Source: Pseudomonas viridiflava
GTDB taxonomy: Bacteria > Pseudomonadota > Gammaproteobacteria > Pseudomonadales > Pseudomonadaceae
Assembly (NCBI RefSeq): GCF_900602065.1
Contig: NZ_UWFN01000200.1
Location: forward strand, 62,001-126,000
Length of the DNA stretch: 64,000 nt
Direction: 5' to 3'
Part shown: positions 1-9,137 of the stretch, in pieces
Layout of the letters: every line of letters starts with the position of its first letter
Numbering within the stretch: the stretch's first letter is position 1
Notes under the pieces: model-generated
What the model saw: only the letters and a program-made list of their open reading frames with translations
What the model was told of the DNA's origin: nothing
Databases searched by the model: none
Position numbers and translations under genes: made by a program

Positions 1-78
1 CTGCGCCCGATCGTGCTGATCACTGATCCTCGGCGCCTGAATCTGCTGGCAGTTGATTTCGCTCTGAATCAAGGGTGA
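1..78 (+). CDS. 3' end of an unidentified gene (partial)
   Basis: Frame 1 is open from the window edge to a TGA at 76-78. It encodes 25 residues ending in VDFALNQG, preceded by LITDPRRLNLL. The fragment is too short to assign a family. The frame uses codons typical of the window and points towards the MFS gene that starts 53 bp later, so it may be the first gene of, or the regulator next to, the catabolic operon. It could also be chance open sequence. Confidence 0.4.
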   Translation: MRPIVLITDPRRLNLLAVDFALNQG

Positions 79-131
79 TGGCTTCGCTTTGTCTGAAAAC
101 CGCTCAATCACAACAATAATGAGGCTACTTC

Positions 132-1481
132 ATGTCAAGTACCCAAACCTCCCAGGCCGCAGTGGCCAGTGCCGACACGGCTCCCCAGGATGCCGTTACC
201 TCCCAGCGGCTGCCAACGCGGCGACGCTGGTTCATGCTTTCCCTGTTGCTGATCGCGACCATCATCAACTACGTCGACCGGGTGAACATCTCCATCGCCG
301 CGCCGTTCATGGCCAAGGATCTTGGGCTGGACAAGGTCGAGATGGGCCTGATCTTTTCCGCGTTTGCCTGGACCTACGCGTTGGCACTGGTACCGGCCGG
401 GTTTGTCGCGGACCGGTTCGGTTCGCGTATCACTTACGGGGTGTCGCTGATCAGTTGGTCGGCAGTCACCGTATGCCAGGGGCTGGCTGGGGGCTTTGCT
501 TCGCTGTTCGGGCTGCGGCTTGCCGTGGGCGCGATGGAAGCTCCGGCATTTCCGGCCAACAGCCGAGCGGTAACGGTCTGGTTCCCGGCCCGGGAGCGGG
601 GCCTGGCCAGCAGTATCTATGTGTGTGGTCAGTACCTGGGCACGGCGCTGTTTACCGGCGTGCTGTTGTGGCTGGCGACGACTTATGACTGGCGCCACGT
701 GTTTTACAGCACCGGTATTGTCGGCATCGTCTTTGGCGTGATCTGGTTGTTTGTCTATCGCGATCCGTTGAACTGCAAGAAAGTCAGCAAGGAAGAACTC
801 AAATACATCGAAGACGGCGGTGGTCTGGTCAAAAGCAGCCAGGAGCGCACTAAATTCAACTGGCGGCAGATTGCCGAGCTGTTTCGCTATCGGCAGATCT
901 GGGCGATCTGTATTGGCAAATTCGCCAGTACTTCAGCGCTGTATTTCTTCCTGACCTGGTTCCCGACGTACCTGATCGAAGAACGCCATCTGACCATGAT
1001 CAAAGTGGGCATCTTCGCCGTGCTGCCGTTCATTGGCGCCACTGTAGGGATTTTGCTCGCGGGGATTGTTTCCGACCTGTTGATTCGCCGTGGCTACTCC
1101 ATGTCGTTCGCGCGCAAATTGCCGCTGGTGGTGGGCTCGATGCTGGGCATGTCGATCGTGCTGGTCAATTTCACTGACTCCAACGTGCTGTGCATCGCCG
1201 TGCTGACCACGGCATTTTTTGCGCAGGGCATTGCTTCGGCGTCCTGGGCTGCGGTGTCGGAAGTGGCGCCTAAAGAGCTGATCGGCCTGACCGGCGGCGT
1301 CACCAGCCTTGCGGCGAACATCGGCGGGATCGTCACGCCGATCGTGATTGGCGGCATCGTTCACGCCACCGGCTCCTTCGCGATGGCCTTCTGGTTCATC
1401 GGTGGGGTAGCGCTGATTGGCACCTTGTCGTACTCGCTGCTGCTGGGCCGTCTGTACCGCATTGAATTGCAGACCCGGTAA
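132..1481 (+). CDS. MFS transporter, ACS (anion:cation symporter) family
   Basis: A 449-residue inner-membrane carrier with about 12 hydrophobic segments. The N-terminal part (residues about 34-60) carries the INYVDR motif typical of the ACS branch, whose members import sugar acids and other organic anions with protons (galactonate, glucarate, phthalate). The segment GFVADRFGSR in the first cytoplasmic loop is the MFS signature. It is followed by hydrolase, SDR and 2-hydroxyacid dehydrogenase genes on the same strand, so it probably imports their substrate. The exact anion cannot be read from sequence. The chosen ATG starts a 32-residue cytoplasmic tail before the first membrane segment. Confidence 0.9.
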   Translation: MSSTQTSQAAVASADTAPQDAVTSQRLPTRRRWFMLSLLLIATIINYVDRVNISIAAPFMAKDLGLDKVEMGLIFSAFAWTYALALVPAGFVADRFGSRITYGVSLISWSAVTVCQGLAGGFASLFGLRLAVGAMEAPAFPANSRAVTVWFPARERGLASSIYVCGQYLGTALFTGVLLWLATTYDWRHVFYSTGIVGIVFGVIWLFVYRDPLNCKKVSKEELKYIEDGGGLVKSSQERTKFNWRQIAELFRYRQIWAICIGKFASTSALYFFLTWFPTYLIEERHLTMIKVGIFAVLPFIGATVGILLAGIVSDLLIRRGYSMSFARKLPLVVGSMLGMSIVLVNFTDSNVLCIAVLTTAFFAQGIASASWAAVSEVAPKELIGLTGGVTSLAANIGGIVTPIVIGGIVHATGSFAMAFWFIGGVALIGTLSYSLLLGRLYRIELQTR

Positions 1482-1588
1482 GGGAAATACCCCTGATTAA
1501 TCCAGAACGAAGCCGCTTTCGTCCAACTTTGCAGCGGTTCAGCGTCGTAGGCTGAACGCTCTGGATAGGACGTTGCACGAGGACAACA

Positions 1589-2287
1589 ATGAATAACTAC
1601 GTATTTACGCCTGCCACTCTGACCACCTTGCCCGTCGAAGGCAGCACGGCCCGGTTCCCGGTCGGTCGCGTGTTTTGCCTGGGTCGCAATTACTCGTGGG
1701 GTGATGCAACCGGCCAGCAGCGTGAAGCCCCGGTGTTCTTCATGAAGCCCGCCAGTTCGGTAATCGATGCCCTTGGCGAAATCGCCTTTCCGCCACTGAC
1801 GGAGGAGTTCTGCCATGAAATTGAACTGGTGGTGGCGATCGGCGAGGGCGGTTCGAACATTTCCGAAGACAACGCGCTGGAGCACATCTGGGGCTACGCG
1901 GCCGGGCTGGACCTGACCCGCCGTGACTTGCAGAAAGTTGCCAAGGTCGCCGGTATGCCCTGGGATGGTGCCAAGGCATTTGATGGTTCCGCGCCCATCA
2001 CCACGATCATGCCGGTGAGCCAGATTGGCCATCCGGACGAAGGTGCCGTGTGGCTCGCGGTGAATGGCGAAGAACGTCAGCGCTCAACACTGGAGAGTCA
2101 GATCTGGTCGGTGCGTGAGGTGATCAGCCGCTTGTCTCAATCCATCACGCTCAGGCCAGGCGACCTGATCATGACCGGCACGCCGCCGGGTGTGGATGCG
2201 CTCCAGCCGGGCGATGTGATCAGTGCGGGTATTGACGGGGTCGGCCAGCTTGAAGTGCGCGTTGGCCCACGGCGAGCCGCGATTTAG
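1589..2287 (+). CDS. fumarylacetoacetate hydrolase (FAH) family protein
   Basis: A 232-residue single-domain FAH-fold enzyme, the length of fumarylpyruvate hydrolases (NagK type) and of FAHD1-like proteins. Visible family features are VGRVFCLGRNY near residue 30, the acidic metal ligands in HEIELVVAIG (about residues 73-82), the conserved Asp in AAGLDLTRRD, and the GDLIMTGTPPGV loop near residue 190. Such enzymes cleave acylpyruvates or decarboxylate oxaloacetate-type compounds in the cytoplasm. The gene lies 107 bp after the MFS gene, preceded by AGGACAACA before the ATG. No gentisate or homogentisate dioxygenase is nearby, so a classical aromatic pathway is not supported; the substrate is unknown. 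Confidence 0.87.
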   Translation: MNNYVFTPATLTTLPVEGSTARFPVGRVFCLGRNYSWGDATGQQREAPVFFMKPASSVIDALGEIAFPPLTEEFCHEIELVVAIGEGGSNISEDNALEHIWGYAAGLDLTRRDLQKVAKVAGMPWDGAKAFDGSAPITTIMPVSQIGHPDEGAVWLAVNGEERQRSTLESQIWSVREVISRLSQSITLRPGDLIMTGTPPGVDALQPGDVISAGIDGVGQLEVRVGPRRAAI

Positions 2288-2326
2288 GCCCACGCCAACG
2301 ATTCAGAATTGAAATGCATTTGTTTT

Positions 2327-2417
2327 CTGTGGGAGCGGTGCTTGCCCGCGATAAGAACACCGCAGATACCAGGTGAACCGTGTCCAGCCTTATCGCGGGC
2401 AAGCACCGCTCCCACAG
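2327..2417. repeat. REP pair (inverted repeat), family A
   Basis: Two inverted copies of a GTGGGAGCGGTGCTTGCCCGCGA-type sequence face each other across about 30 bp, forming a long hairpin (CTGTGGGAGC ... GCTCCCACAG). It lies between two genes of the same operon. The same family recurs at 26493-26587 and, in variant form, elsewhere in the window. These are dispersed palindromes of Pseudomonas REP type. Confidence 0.85.
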
Positions 2418-2480
2418 GGTTTCTGTGTTTGCCGCGCGACAGCGTGACCTCACAACAAATTCGAAACAAGGAGAACAACA

Positions 2481-3245
2481 ATGTCCAATAACACTTCCTC
2501 CCAAATCGCCCTGGTCACCGGTGCCGGCAGTGGTGTAGGTCAGGCTGTCGCCCGGACGCTGCTTGCCGAAGGTTACAAGGTCGTGGTGGTGGGGCGTCGT
2601 CTCGAACCGCTGCAAGCCCTGGTCGACGAAGCTCATGCACAAGGTCGCGAAGCGTTGGCGGTGTCGGTCGATGTGCGTGATCCTGCGAGCATTGACGCAA
2701 TGTTCGCCACGGTTGAAGAGGTGTACGGGCGTCTCGACGTCATCTTCAACAATGCCGGCATCAATGCGCCGGCGGTACCGATGGATGAGCTGCCGGTTGA
2801 GAAATGGCTGGACGTGATCAACACCAACCTGACTGGTGTGTTTCTGTGCTCGCGAGGGGCGTTTGCCCTGATGCGCCGGCAGCAGCCACAAGGTGGACGA
2901 ATCATTAACAACGGTTCGATTTCCGCGCACACCCCACGGCCGTTCACGGCGCCGTATACCGCCAGCAAGCACGCTGTATTGGGCCTGACCAAATCCCTCG
3001 CGCTGGACGGACGTGAGTTCAATATCGCCTGCAGCCAGATCGATATCGGCAACGCGTTGACCGAGTTGTCGGTGCGCATGACCAAAGGCGTGCGCCAGGC
3101 CAATGGCGAAATCGCCGTGGAGCCCATGGTCGACGTCAAGCACATCGCCGACGCCGTGGCGTACATGGCCAGCCTGCCGTTGTCTGCCAACGTACTGAAC
3201 ATGACCGTCATGGCCACCAACATGCCTTTCGTCGGTCGCGGCTGA
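2481..3245 (+). CDS. SDR family NAD(P)-dependent oxidoreductase
   Basis: A 254-residue classical short-chain dehydrogenase. The Rossmann cofactor motif TGAGSGVG is at 13-20, NNAG at 90-93, the catalytic Ser at 146 and the Tyr-x3-Lys pair at Y159/K163 (YTASK). Residues R39-R40 after the second strand suggest NADP preference, as an inference. It would oxidise or reduce a hydroxyl/keto group on the substrate imported by the first gene. The start follows AAGGAGAACAACA, a strong ribosome-binding site. It sits between the FAH-family and D-2-hydroxyacid dehydrogenase genes and is probably co-transcribed despite the REP pair upstream. Confidence 0.93.
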   Translation: MSNNTSSQIALVTGAGSGVGQAVARTLLAEGYKVVVVGRRLEPLQALVDEAHAQGREALAVSVDVRDPASIDAMFATVEEVYGRLDVIFNNAGINAPAVPMDELPVEKWLDVINTNLTGVFLCSRGAFALMRRQQPQGGRIINNGSISAHTPRPFTAPYTASKHAVLGLTKSLALDGREFNIACSQIDIGNALTELSVRMTKGVRQANGEIAVEPMVDVKHIADAVAYMASLPLSANVLNMTVMATNMPFVGRG

Positions 3246-3276
3246 AACCCGTCTTTTCATCTTTTCAGAGGTTCTC

Positions 3277-4233
3277 ATGAAGCCAGAAGTCCTGTTGCTC
3301 AGCCCCATCCTGATTCCCCATATTCGTGCGCAGCTCGATGAGCTGTTCACGGTCTGGCCTTACCATTTGCAGACCGACAAAGCGGCGTATCTGAAGGAGC
3401 ACGGCGCTAATATCCGCGGAGTGATTACCGGCGGACACACCGGGATTACCCACGCGGTGATGGAACAGCTACCCAAGCTGGAAGTGATCGCCGTCAATGG
3501 CGTTGGCACTGACGCGGTAGACCTGGCGTATGCCCGGGATCGCGGGATTCATGTCACCGCCACGATTGGCGCGCTGACTGAAGACGTTGCCGACCTGGCC
3601 ATCGGCCTGTTGATTTCAGCCTGCCGTGGTTTGTGCACCGGCGACCGCTATGTGCGCGCCGGTGAATGGGCGAAAAGTGCGACGCCGTTGGTACCGTTGC
3701 CGCTGGCGCGGCAGGTCAGTGGCATGCGCATCGGTATTGTCGGCATGGGCCGGGTAGGGCGCGCTGTCGCTGTGCGTGCTGCGGCGTTTGGCTGTCCGGT
3801 CAGCTACACCGACCTGCAACCCATGAGTGACGTCAGCCATACGTTTGTCGCGGACCTCACCCAGTTGGCCCGTGACAGCGATGCGCTGATTCTCGCGGCT
3901 GCCGCCGACAAGGCTGAAGGGATTATCAATGCGCAGGTTCTGCAGGCACTGGGCAGTGAGGGGTATCTGATCAATGTGGCACGCGGCAAACTGGTCAATG
4001 AACCTGATTTGATCGCTGCACTGGAAGCTGGACAAATCGCCGGTGCCGGGCTGGATGTGTTTGTCGATGAACCTAATGTGCCCGAGACATTGTTCGCCCG
4101 CGAGCAGGTGGTGCTACAACCGCACCGGGCCAGCGCCACGGTGCAAACCCGTACGCGCATGGCCGAAATGGTGGTGTCCAGTCTGGTCGACACCTTCGCC
4201 GGAAAGAAACCGCAGCGCTGTGTGACAGGCTGA
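3277..4233 (+). CDS. D-2-hydroxyacid dehydrogenase (NAD-binding, GHRPR-like)
   Basis: A 318-residue cytoplasmic enzyme of the D-isomer-specific 2-hydroxyacid dehydrogenase family. The nucleotide-binding segment GIVGMGRVG is at 153-161. The catalytic triad is complete: Arg236 (NVARGKLVNE), Glu265 (VDEPNVP) and His283 (QPHRASAT). Length and the HRAS segment resemble glyoxylate/hydroxypyruvate reductases. It starts 31 bp after the SDR stop behind a GAGG site and is the last gene of the operon; a REP pair follows. It could reduce an alpha-keto acid released by the FAH-family enzyme, but the substrate is not deducible. Confidence 0.92.
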   Translation: MKPEVLLLSPILIPHIRAQLDELFTVWPYHLQTDKAAYLKEHGANIRGVITGGHTGITHAVMEQLPKLEVIAVNGVGTDAVDLAYARDRGIHVTATIGALTEDVADLAIGLLISACRGLCTGDRYVRAGEWAKSATPLVPLPLARQVSGMRIGIVGMGRVGRAVAVRAAAFGCPVSYTDLQPMSDVSHTFVADLTQLARDSDALILAAAADKAEGIINAQVLQALGSEGYLINVARGKLVNEPDLIAALEAGQIAGAGLDVFVDEPNVPETLFAREQVVLQPHRASATVQTRTRMAEMVVSSLVDTFAGKKPQRCVTG

Positions 4234-4255
4234 GGCTAGCAGCGATCCTGCTTTC

Positions 4256-4344
4256 CTGTAGGAGCCGAGCTTGCTCGCGATAAGGCTGGACGCAATTCAC
4301 TTTAGATCGCATGAACCTCATCGCGAGCAAGCTCGGCTCCCACA
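4256..4344. repeat. REP pair (inverted repeat)
   Basis: CTGTAGGAGCCGAGCTTGCT at the left pairs with the inverse copy AGCAAGCTCGGCTCCCACA at the right, around a loop of about 30 bp. This is a family A variant with GAGCTTGCTCGCGA instead of TGCTTGCCCGCGA. It lies just after the catabolic operon and could end its transcript. Confidence 0.85.
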
Positions 4345-4462
4345 ACCAGATTTTCGCGAAGAGAGGGGTGCCAGCCCAGCCGGCGCCTGAAAAGGATGAC
4401 GATGAATCATTGCAGAATGTATCCCGTCCGCTAAAAACGGTCATTTGCTGACAACGACTCAG

Positions 4463-4585
4463 GTGCCTGATACAGGCACGACAACACCGTATCTCCAAGG
4501 CCCTCACTTTTTGTGATCCGGCCTCACCTGTTTTTTACGCGGGCTTTGCTACAGCTCTTACTCCCCAAGGGCTGTAGCTTTTTTT
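4463..4585 (+). ncRNA. candidate small RNA with intrinsic terminator
   Basis: A perfect dyad GTGCCTG-ATA-CAGGCAC (4463-4479) overlaps a weak promoter-like pair (TTGCTG at 4445, 17-bp spacer, TGATAC at 4468). About 70 bp later stands a textbook terminator: a 10-bp stem (4548-4557 with 4569-4578, including one G-U pair) followed by seven T. The interval contains no ORF with a ribosome-binding site. A transcript of roughly 105 nt is the simplest reading. I do not recognise it as a named Pseudomonas sRNA. The promoter is weak by eye, so the 5' end is uncertain. Confidence 0.4.
4548..4585 (+). terminator. intrinsic terminator
   Basis: The stem GCTACAGCTC / GGGCTGTAGC, an 11-nt loop and a run of seven T form a canonical rho-independent terminator reading on the plus strand. 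Confidence 0.85.
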
Positions 4586-4786
4586 ATATCGTCTGACCCA
4601 TGCCGTTTTATCCTCCCCATAACTGATTTCCCGCTGGCAGAACCTGACTGGAGATGTTCTCTCCTGCAGCGATGGCTCATGCATTGATGAATCAGGCTCA
4701 TGAGGCTAATTAGATCTAGCCCTATAGTCGTGACTCAGCCTGCTGGTTAAGTTCCAACCGCAGACATCAGCGGGCAGGCAGGAATC

Positions 4787-5104
4787 ATGACCATAGCAGC
4801 CGTTAATACCCTGGAAATCCGTATCAACCCAGAGGCTGACCCTCATCTTGAGCAGCAGTTGAAGAGCCTTGTGGCGCGTATCGAAGACATGCCGGACTGC
4901 CTCGGCTATGCATTGATACGCAACCCGGGTCAGGACGACTTCTGGATCCTCAGCGGCTACTGGTCAAACGCGGAAGCCATGACCGCACACTTTTCCAGTG
5001 AACCAATGACCGGGATCGTCAGTTCGTTGATCGAGTCCTGCGCGAACCTGACTTTCAGCAGTTTCGCGCCGGTATTGGCCGAGGCACAGTGCGATGAAGT
5101 CTGA
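4787..5104 (+). CDS. antibiotic biosynthesis monooxygenase (ABM) fold protein
   Basis: A 105-residue protein with the ferredoxin-like ABM pattern: an N-terminal strand (TLEIRINPEAD), a helix (HLEQQLKSLVARIEDM), the LGYALIRNPGQDDFWILSGYW strand pair, and the ALT-type helix EAMTAHFSS. Such small proteins are cofactor-free monooxygenases or quinone-related enzymes, but many have no known role. It stands just upstream of a LysR regulator on the same strand. No good substrate hint exists beyond its neighbours, which are redox proteins. Confidence 0.7.
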   Translation: MTIAAVNTLEIRINPEADPHLEQQLKSLVARIEDMPDCLGYALIRNPGQDDFWILSGYWSNAEAMTAHFSSEPMTGIVSSLIESCANLTFSSFAPVLAEAQCDEV

Positions 5105-5202
5105 GGAAAGCCTGTTCCGCAACCGAACGTATTTTTCGAACTTTGGCCGCGCCTCCCTGCTGTCCGGCTCAGTATAAAAAATACAGATGCTTTAATTGAA
5201 CG

Positions 5203-5215
5203 GAACTGCCGGTTC
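5203..5215. promoter_or_regulatory. GAAC-N5-GTTC dyad upstream of LysR gene
   Basis: GAAC (5203-5206) and GTTC (5212-5215) form an inverted repeat 27 bp before the LysR start. Its geometry (N5 centre) resembles the ATGAA-N5-TTCAT sites next to the paralogous regulator at 13393. It may be an autoregulatory site. Confidence 0.3.
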
Positions 5216-5241
5216 TGGCGCACCAAAAAATGGAAACAAGC

Positions 5242-6135
5242 ATGCAGCAGGAAAACTTCAACGATCTTTTTGCCTTTGCCGCAGTCGCGACTGATCGCAG
5301 TTTTACCAAGGCTGCCGCCAAACTGGGCGTCAGTCCATCGGCCCTGAGCCACACCATTCGCAACCTCGAAGCGCGGCTCGGTTTGCGGTTATTGACCCGC
5401 ACCACGCGCAGTGTTTCGCCCACTGAAGCCGGGGAGCGGCTCCTGCGCACAGTCAAACCGCGCTTTGATGAAATCACGTCCGAACTGGCCGTATTGAGCG
5501 ATCAACGTGAAGCGCCAGCGGGCACTATTCGTATTACCGCCAGCGAGCACGTGGCGATATCCATTATTGGCCCGGCGTTGCAGAAACTGTTGCCGCAGTA
5601 CCCGGACATCAATGTCGAGGTCAATGTCGATTCGGGCCTGACCAATATTGTCGCCGAACGTTTTGACATTGGCGTGCGACTGGGCGAGCGGGTCGCCAAG
5701 GACATGATTGCCGTGCGGATCAGTCCTGACCTGCGCTGGGTAGTCGTGGCTTCACCTGCCTATTTCGCCAGAAATCCCCGGCCCGAAGTCCCGCAGGATC
5801 TGACCAGCCATAACTGCATCAATATTCGCTTTCCGACCCATGGCGAGCTGTTTGTCTGGGATTTCGAGAAGGACGGTCGCGAGGTCAAGGTCCGGGTCGA
5901 AGGGCAACTGACCTTCAACAGCATCGTCATGCGTATGGACGCCGTACTGGCCGGGCTGGGTGTTGCCTATTTGCCGGAGGACCGGGTGGCTGCATACATT
6001 GAAGACGGACAACTGATTGCCGTGCTGGATGACTGGTGTCAGCCGTGTCCGGGCTATCACCTTTATTACCCGAATCGCCGTCATGCCTCGCTGGCGTTCT
6101 CTCTGGTGGTTGATGCCTTGCGTTACCAACCCTGA
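5242..6135 (+). CDS. LysR family transcriptional regulator (CrgA-like)
   Basis: 297 residues with a winged helix-turn-helix at about 4-63 (SFTKAAAKLGVSPSALSHTI) and a periplasmic-binding-protein-like effector domain after residue 90. The start at 5242 is preferred over an ATG 12 bp earlier: it has GGAA seven bases upstream and makes the protein exactly colinear with the 297-residue paralogue at 13393, with which it shares long stretches (LLTRTTRSVSPTEAGERL, CINIRFPTHG/CINLRLPTHG). It lies upstream of the CMD and cupin genes on the same strand and is their likely regulator. Confidence 0.93.
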   Translation: MQQENFNDLFAFAAVATDRSFTKAAAKLGVSPSALSHTIRNLEARLGLRLLTRTTRSVSPTEAGERLLRTVKPRFDEITSELAVLSDQREAPAGTIRITASEHVAISIIGPALQKLLPQYPDINVEVNVDSGLTNIVAERFDIGVRLGERVAKDMIAVRISPDLRWVVVASPAYFARNPRPEVPQDLTSHNCINIRFPTHGELFVWDFEKDGREVKVRVEGQLTFNSIVMRMDAVLAGLGVAYLPEDRVAAYIEDGQLIAVLDDWCQPCPGYHLYYPNRRHASLAFSLVVDALRYQP

Positions 6136-6229
6136 GAAGGCATTGGTGAATTCCCCTCATGGCTGCATGCGGGGCGCGCCCATAGTCGTTGCCGGTGCAG
6201 TGGTTTAACGTCCCGGACGTCGTTGAATC

Positions 6230-6247
6230 GTCAGGCGTGATCCTGAC
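6230..6247. promoter_or_regulatory. perfect dyad GTCAGG-N6-CCTGAC before CMD gene
   Basis: The arms GTCAGG (6230-6235) and CCTGAC (6242-6247) are perfect inverse copies separated by six bases, 60 bp before the start of the CMD gene. This is a plausible operator. I did not find a second copy in the window. Confidence 0.4.
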
Positions 6248-6306
6248 CTTGAGCACCTTCATTTACATCGGCATCTCATTCAAAGTCATCATTAAAAGGC
6301 CCATGC

Positions 6307-7086
6307 ATGAAGCTATTAGCAACCGCGTTTGCCACTCTGTTCTTTGCCACGGCTTCCGATGGCAGCGAGTCAAAAGCCAGGCCCGACCCCAAGCCTTCCC
6401 CTGATGTGCTGGAAGTCACCCCTCAGCTTTATCAATACACCACTGACCTGTTATTCGGTGAAGTCTGGAAGCGCGAGGCGTTATCCCCGCGTGACCGCAG
6501 CCTCATTACCCTGTCGGCGCTGGTTGCCGGGGGGCAGACTGCGCAGATGACCGGGCACGTGAAACTCGGGCTGGATAACGGCCTCAAGCCCAGTGAAATC
6601 AGCGCGTTGATTACCCATCTGGCGTTCTATTCCGGCTGGCCGAACGCGATGTCGGCGGTTGGCGTGGCGAAGAAGGTCTTTGACGAGCGCGGCATTCCCG
6701 CAGACCAGATCGTGCCGCCTGGCACCGAACCGCTCACACTTGATCCCGCCGCTGAAGCCAGGCGCAAGGCGGCTGTTGCTGCGGCGACCGCGGACGTCGC
6801 CCCGGAGCTGGGGCGTTTCACCGACGACGTGTTGTTTGCCGATCTGTGGCGCCAGACCAGCCTGACAGCGCGTGATCGCAGCCTCGTCACTGTCGCGGCA
6901 CTGATCACTCAGGGGCAGGCCGCGCAATTGCCGTTTCACCTCAACCGCGCCATGGATAACGGTCTGACCCGTGAGCAGGCGTCTGAAGTGGTGACGCATC
7001 TGGCGTTCTACGCCGGTTGGCCGAAGGCAATGTCGGCTGTGCCGGTCTTGAAGGACGTGTTCGCGTCTCGCGCTACCCAAGGTTGA
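6307..7086 (+). CDS. exported double-domain carboxymuconolactone decarboxylase family protein
   Basis: 259 residues. The N-terminus (MKLLATAFATLFFATAS) looks like a cleavable signal peptide, so the protein probably acts in the periplasm. Two CMD repeats follow: residues about 35-110 (LSPRDRSLITLSALVAGG, THLAFYSGWPNAMSA) and 160-250 (LTARDRSLVTVAALITQG, THLAFYAGWPKAMSA). Neither has the CxxC pair of AhpD peroxidases, so a thiol peroxidase role is unlikely; a decarboxylase or isomerase-like role is possible. The next gene is an exported cupin, a pairing often seen in Pseudomonas. Confidence 0.88.
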   Translation: MKLLATAFATLFFATASDGSESKARPDPKPSPDVLEVTPQLYQYTTDLLFGEVWKREALSPRDRSLITLSALVAGGQTAQMTGHVKLGLDNGLKPSEISALITHLAFYSGWPNAMSAVGVAKKVFDERGIPADQIVPPGTEPLTLDPAAEARRKAAVAAATADVAPELGRFTDDVLFADLWRQTSLTARDRSLVTVAALITQGQAAQLPFHLNRAMDNGLTREQASEVVTHLAFYAGWPKAMSAVPVLKDVFASRATQG

Positions 7087-7102
7087 TCAATGTGAGGGCA
7101 TG

Positions 7103-7122
7103 CACACACACACACACACACA
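7103..7122. repeat. (CA)10 microsatellite
   Basis: Ten uninterrupted CA dinucleotides lie between the CMD gene stop and the cupin start, 28 bp before the cupin start codon. A reading frame starting at the ATG at 7100 would encode alternating His-Thr, but the better ribosome-binding site belongs to the ATG at 7151. Confidence 0.9.
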
Positions 7123-7150
7123 TGCCCGGCCATATCCCGTGAGGTGCATC

Positions 7151-7627
7151 ATGAAGAAACTGGCAGCAACTGCGTTATCCCTGTCCCTGCTTGCGTTTGA
7201 GTCCCATGCCGAGAGCACGCTGCCGGTGACGGTTACGCCCAACGGCTCGCAACCCTCGGTGAAGGGGCCAGCGGATTACTTTACCGGGACGGTGCGGGTC
7301 GACGCGCCGTTCAAAGGGAATGAACCTGCACGTGTCAGCGGCGCAACCGTCACCTTCGAACCTGGTGCCCGCTCTGCCTGGCATACCCATCCACTGGGGC
7401 AAACGTTGATCGTCACCGCGGGGTCCGGGCTGGTACAGGAGTCTGGCAAGGCCGTACAGGCCATCAAGGCGGGCGACACGGTGTGGATTCCGCCGGGCGT
7501 CAAGCATTGGCATGGGGCAACGGCGACGACGGGCATGACTCACATTGCCATCGCCGAGGCTCAGGACGGCAAGGTGGTGAACTGGCTGGAGCAAGTCAGT
7601 GATCAGGAGTATGCCGCTTCACGCTGA
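7151..7627 (+). CDS. exported cupin domain protein
   Basis: 158 residues. MKKLAATALSLSLLAFESHAES is a clear signal peptide (cut after SHA). A single cupin barrel follows, with motif 1 GARSAWHTHPLGQTLIVTAG (metal ligands His, His) and motif 2 in GDTVWIPPGVKHWHGA. The start at 7151 is chosen over the in-frame ATG at 7100 because GAGGTG precedes it by 4-6 bases and the signal peptide then begins at residue 1. It is the partner of the upstream CMD protein; together they may process a reactive small molecule such as a quinone or aldehyde in the periplasm. A terminator follows. Confidence 0.88.
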   Translation: MKKLAATALSLSLLAFESHAESTLPVTVTPNGSQPSVKGPADYFTGTVRVDAPFKGNEPARVSGATVTFEPGARSAWHTHPLGQTLIVTAGSGLVQESGKAVQAIKAGDTVWIPPGVKHWHGATATTGMTHIAIAEAQDGKVVNWLEQVSDQEYAASR

Positions 7628-7662
7628 TTCGGGGGCAACGTCATCGAGTCAAGACAGTTACC

Positions 7663-7704
7663 AAGGCCACCTCGGTTCTACTCCGTTGAGGGGTGGCCTT
7701 TTTT
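7663..7704 (+). terminator. intrinsic terminator after cupin gene
   Basis: AAGGCCACC (7663-7671) pairs with GGTGGCCTT (7692-7700), followed by further T residues. It closes the CMD-cupin transcript. Confidence 0.8.
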
Positions 7705-7751
7705 ATTCTCGAGTGCCACAGCGTTGTCGCGCAGCAAACATTTGACCTGGA

Positions 7752-7839
7752 GGAGCGCACGAGCAACGCGAGGCCGCGATGGCGGCGTGTCAGACAAGTC
7801 GCTATCGCTGGCCTCGTAACCTCGGTGAGTTCCTACAGG
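7752..7839. repeat. dispersed palindromic repeat, family C
   Basis: A segment built around GCGAGGCCGCGATGGCGG and CGCTATCGCTGGCCTCG, ending in CCTCGGTGAGTTCCTACAGG. A close copy is at 42803-42888. It differs from the two REP families that dominate the window. Confidence 0.65.
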
Positions 7840-7887
7840 ACCGGCCGGGCGGCGTTCCGCTCCTGCGGAAAAACGTTATCCGCCTGA

Positions 7888-8918
<1,031 letters not shown>

Positions 8919-9042
8919 CTACAGAGCAGGGCAGCGTTAGAGAATGCGGGCTAATCCAAGTACGGTTGTGAGGTGATTTCAGTAATGCGGAATGGCAGTT
9001 TTAATCAAACAAACACGATTGTCTGACTTGAAACCCGATTTC

Positions 9043-9117
9043 CTGTAGGAGCTGCCGCAGGCTGCGATGGCGGTGTGCAAGGATGGATGCTTTCGCAGCC
9101 TTCGCCAGCTCCTACAG
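9043..9117. repeat. REP pair, family B
   Basis: CTGTAGGAGCTGCCGCAGGC at the left is inverted as CGCAGCCTTCGCCAGCTCCT with ACAG at the right. It lies between paoC and the aldo/keto reductase gene. Copies of this family recur at 60731-60803 and 62843-62917. Confidence 0.85.
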
Positions 9118-9137
9118 AGAAATGTGCATCCTTTCGC

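Larger units (their letters stand above)
4234..4786. other. 553-bp gene-free stretch with REP pair and possible sRNA
   Basis: No convincing protein gene is visible. The stretch holds a REP pair (4256-4344), a short perfect dyad (4463-4479), a strong intrinsic terminator on the plus strand (4548-4585), and the promoter region of the next gene. The terminator lies over 300 bp from the preceding stop codon and so appears to serve a separate short transcript. Confidence 0.7.

Noticed and set aside
2220..3350. 376-residue open frame opposite the SDR gene
   Set aside because: The SDR has complete catalytic motifs; the antisense frame crosses a REP pair and lacks features.
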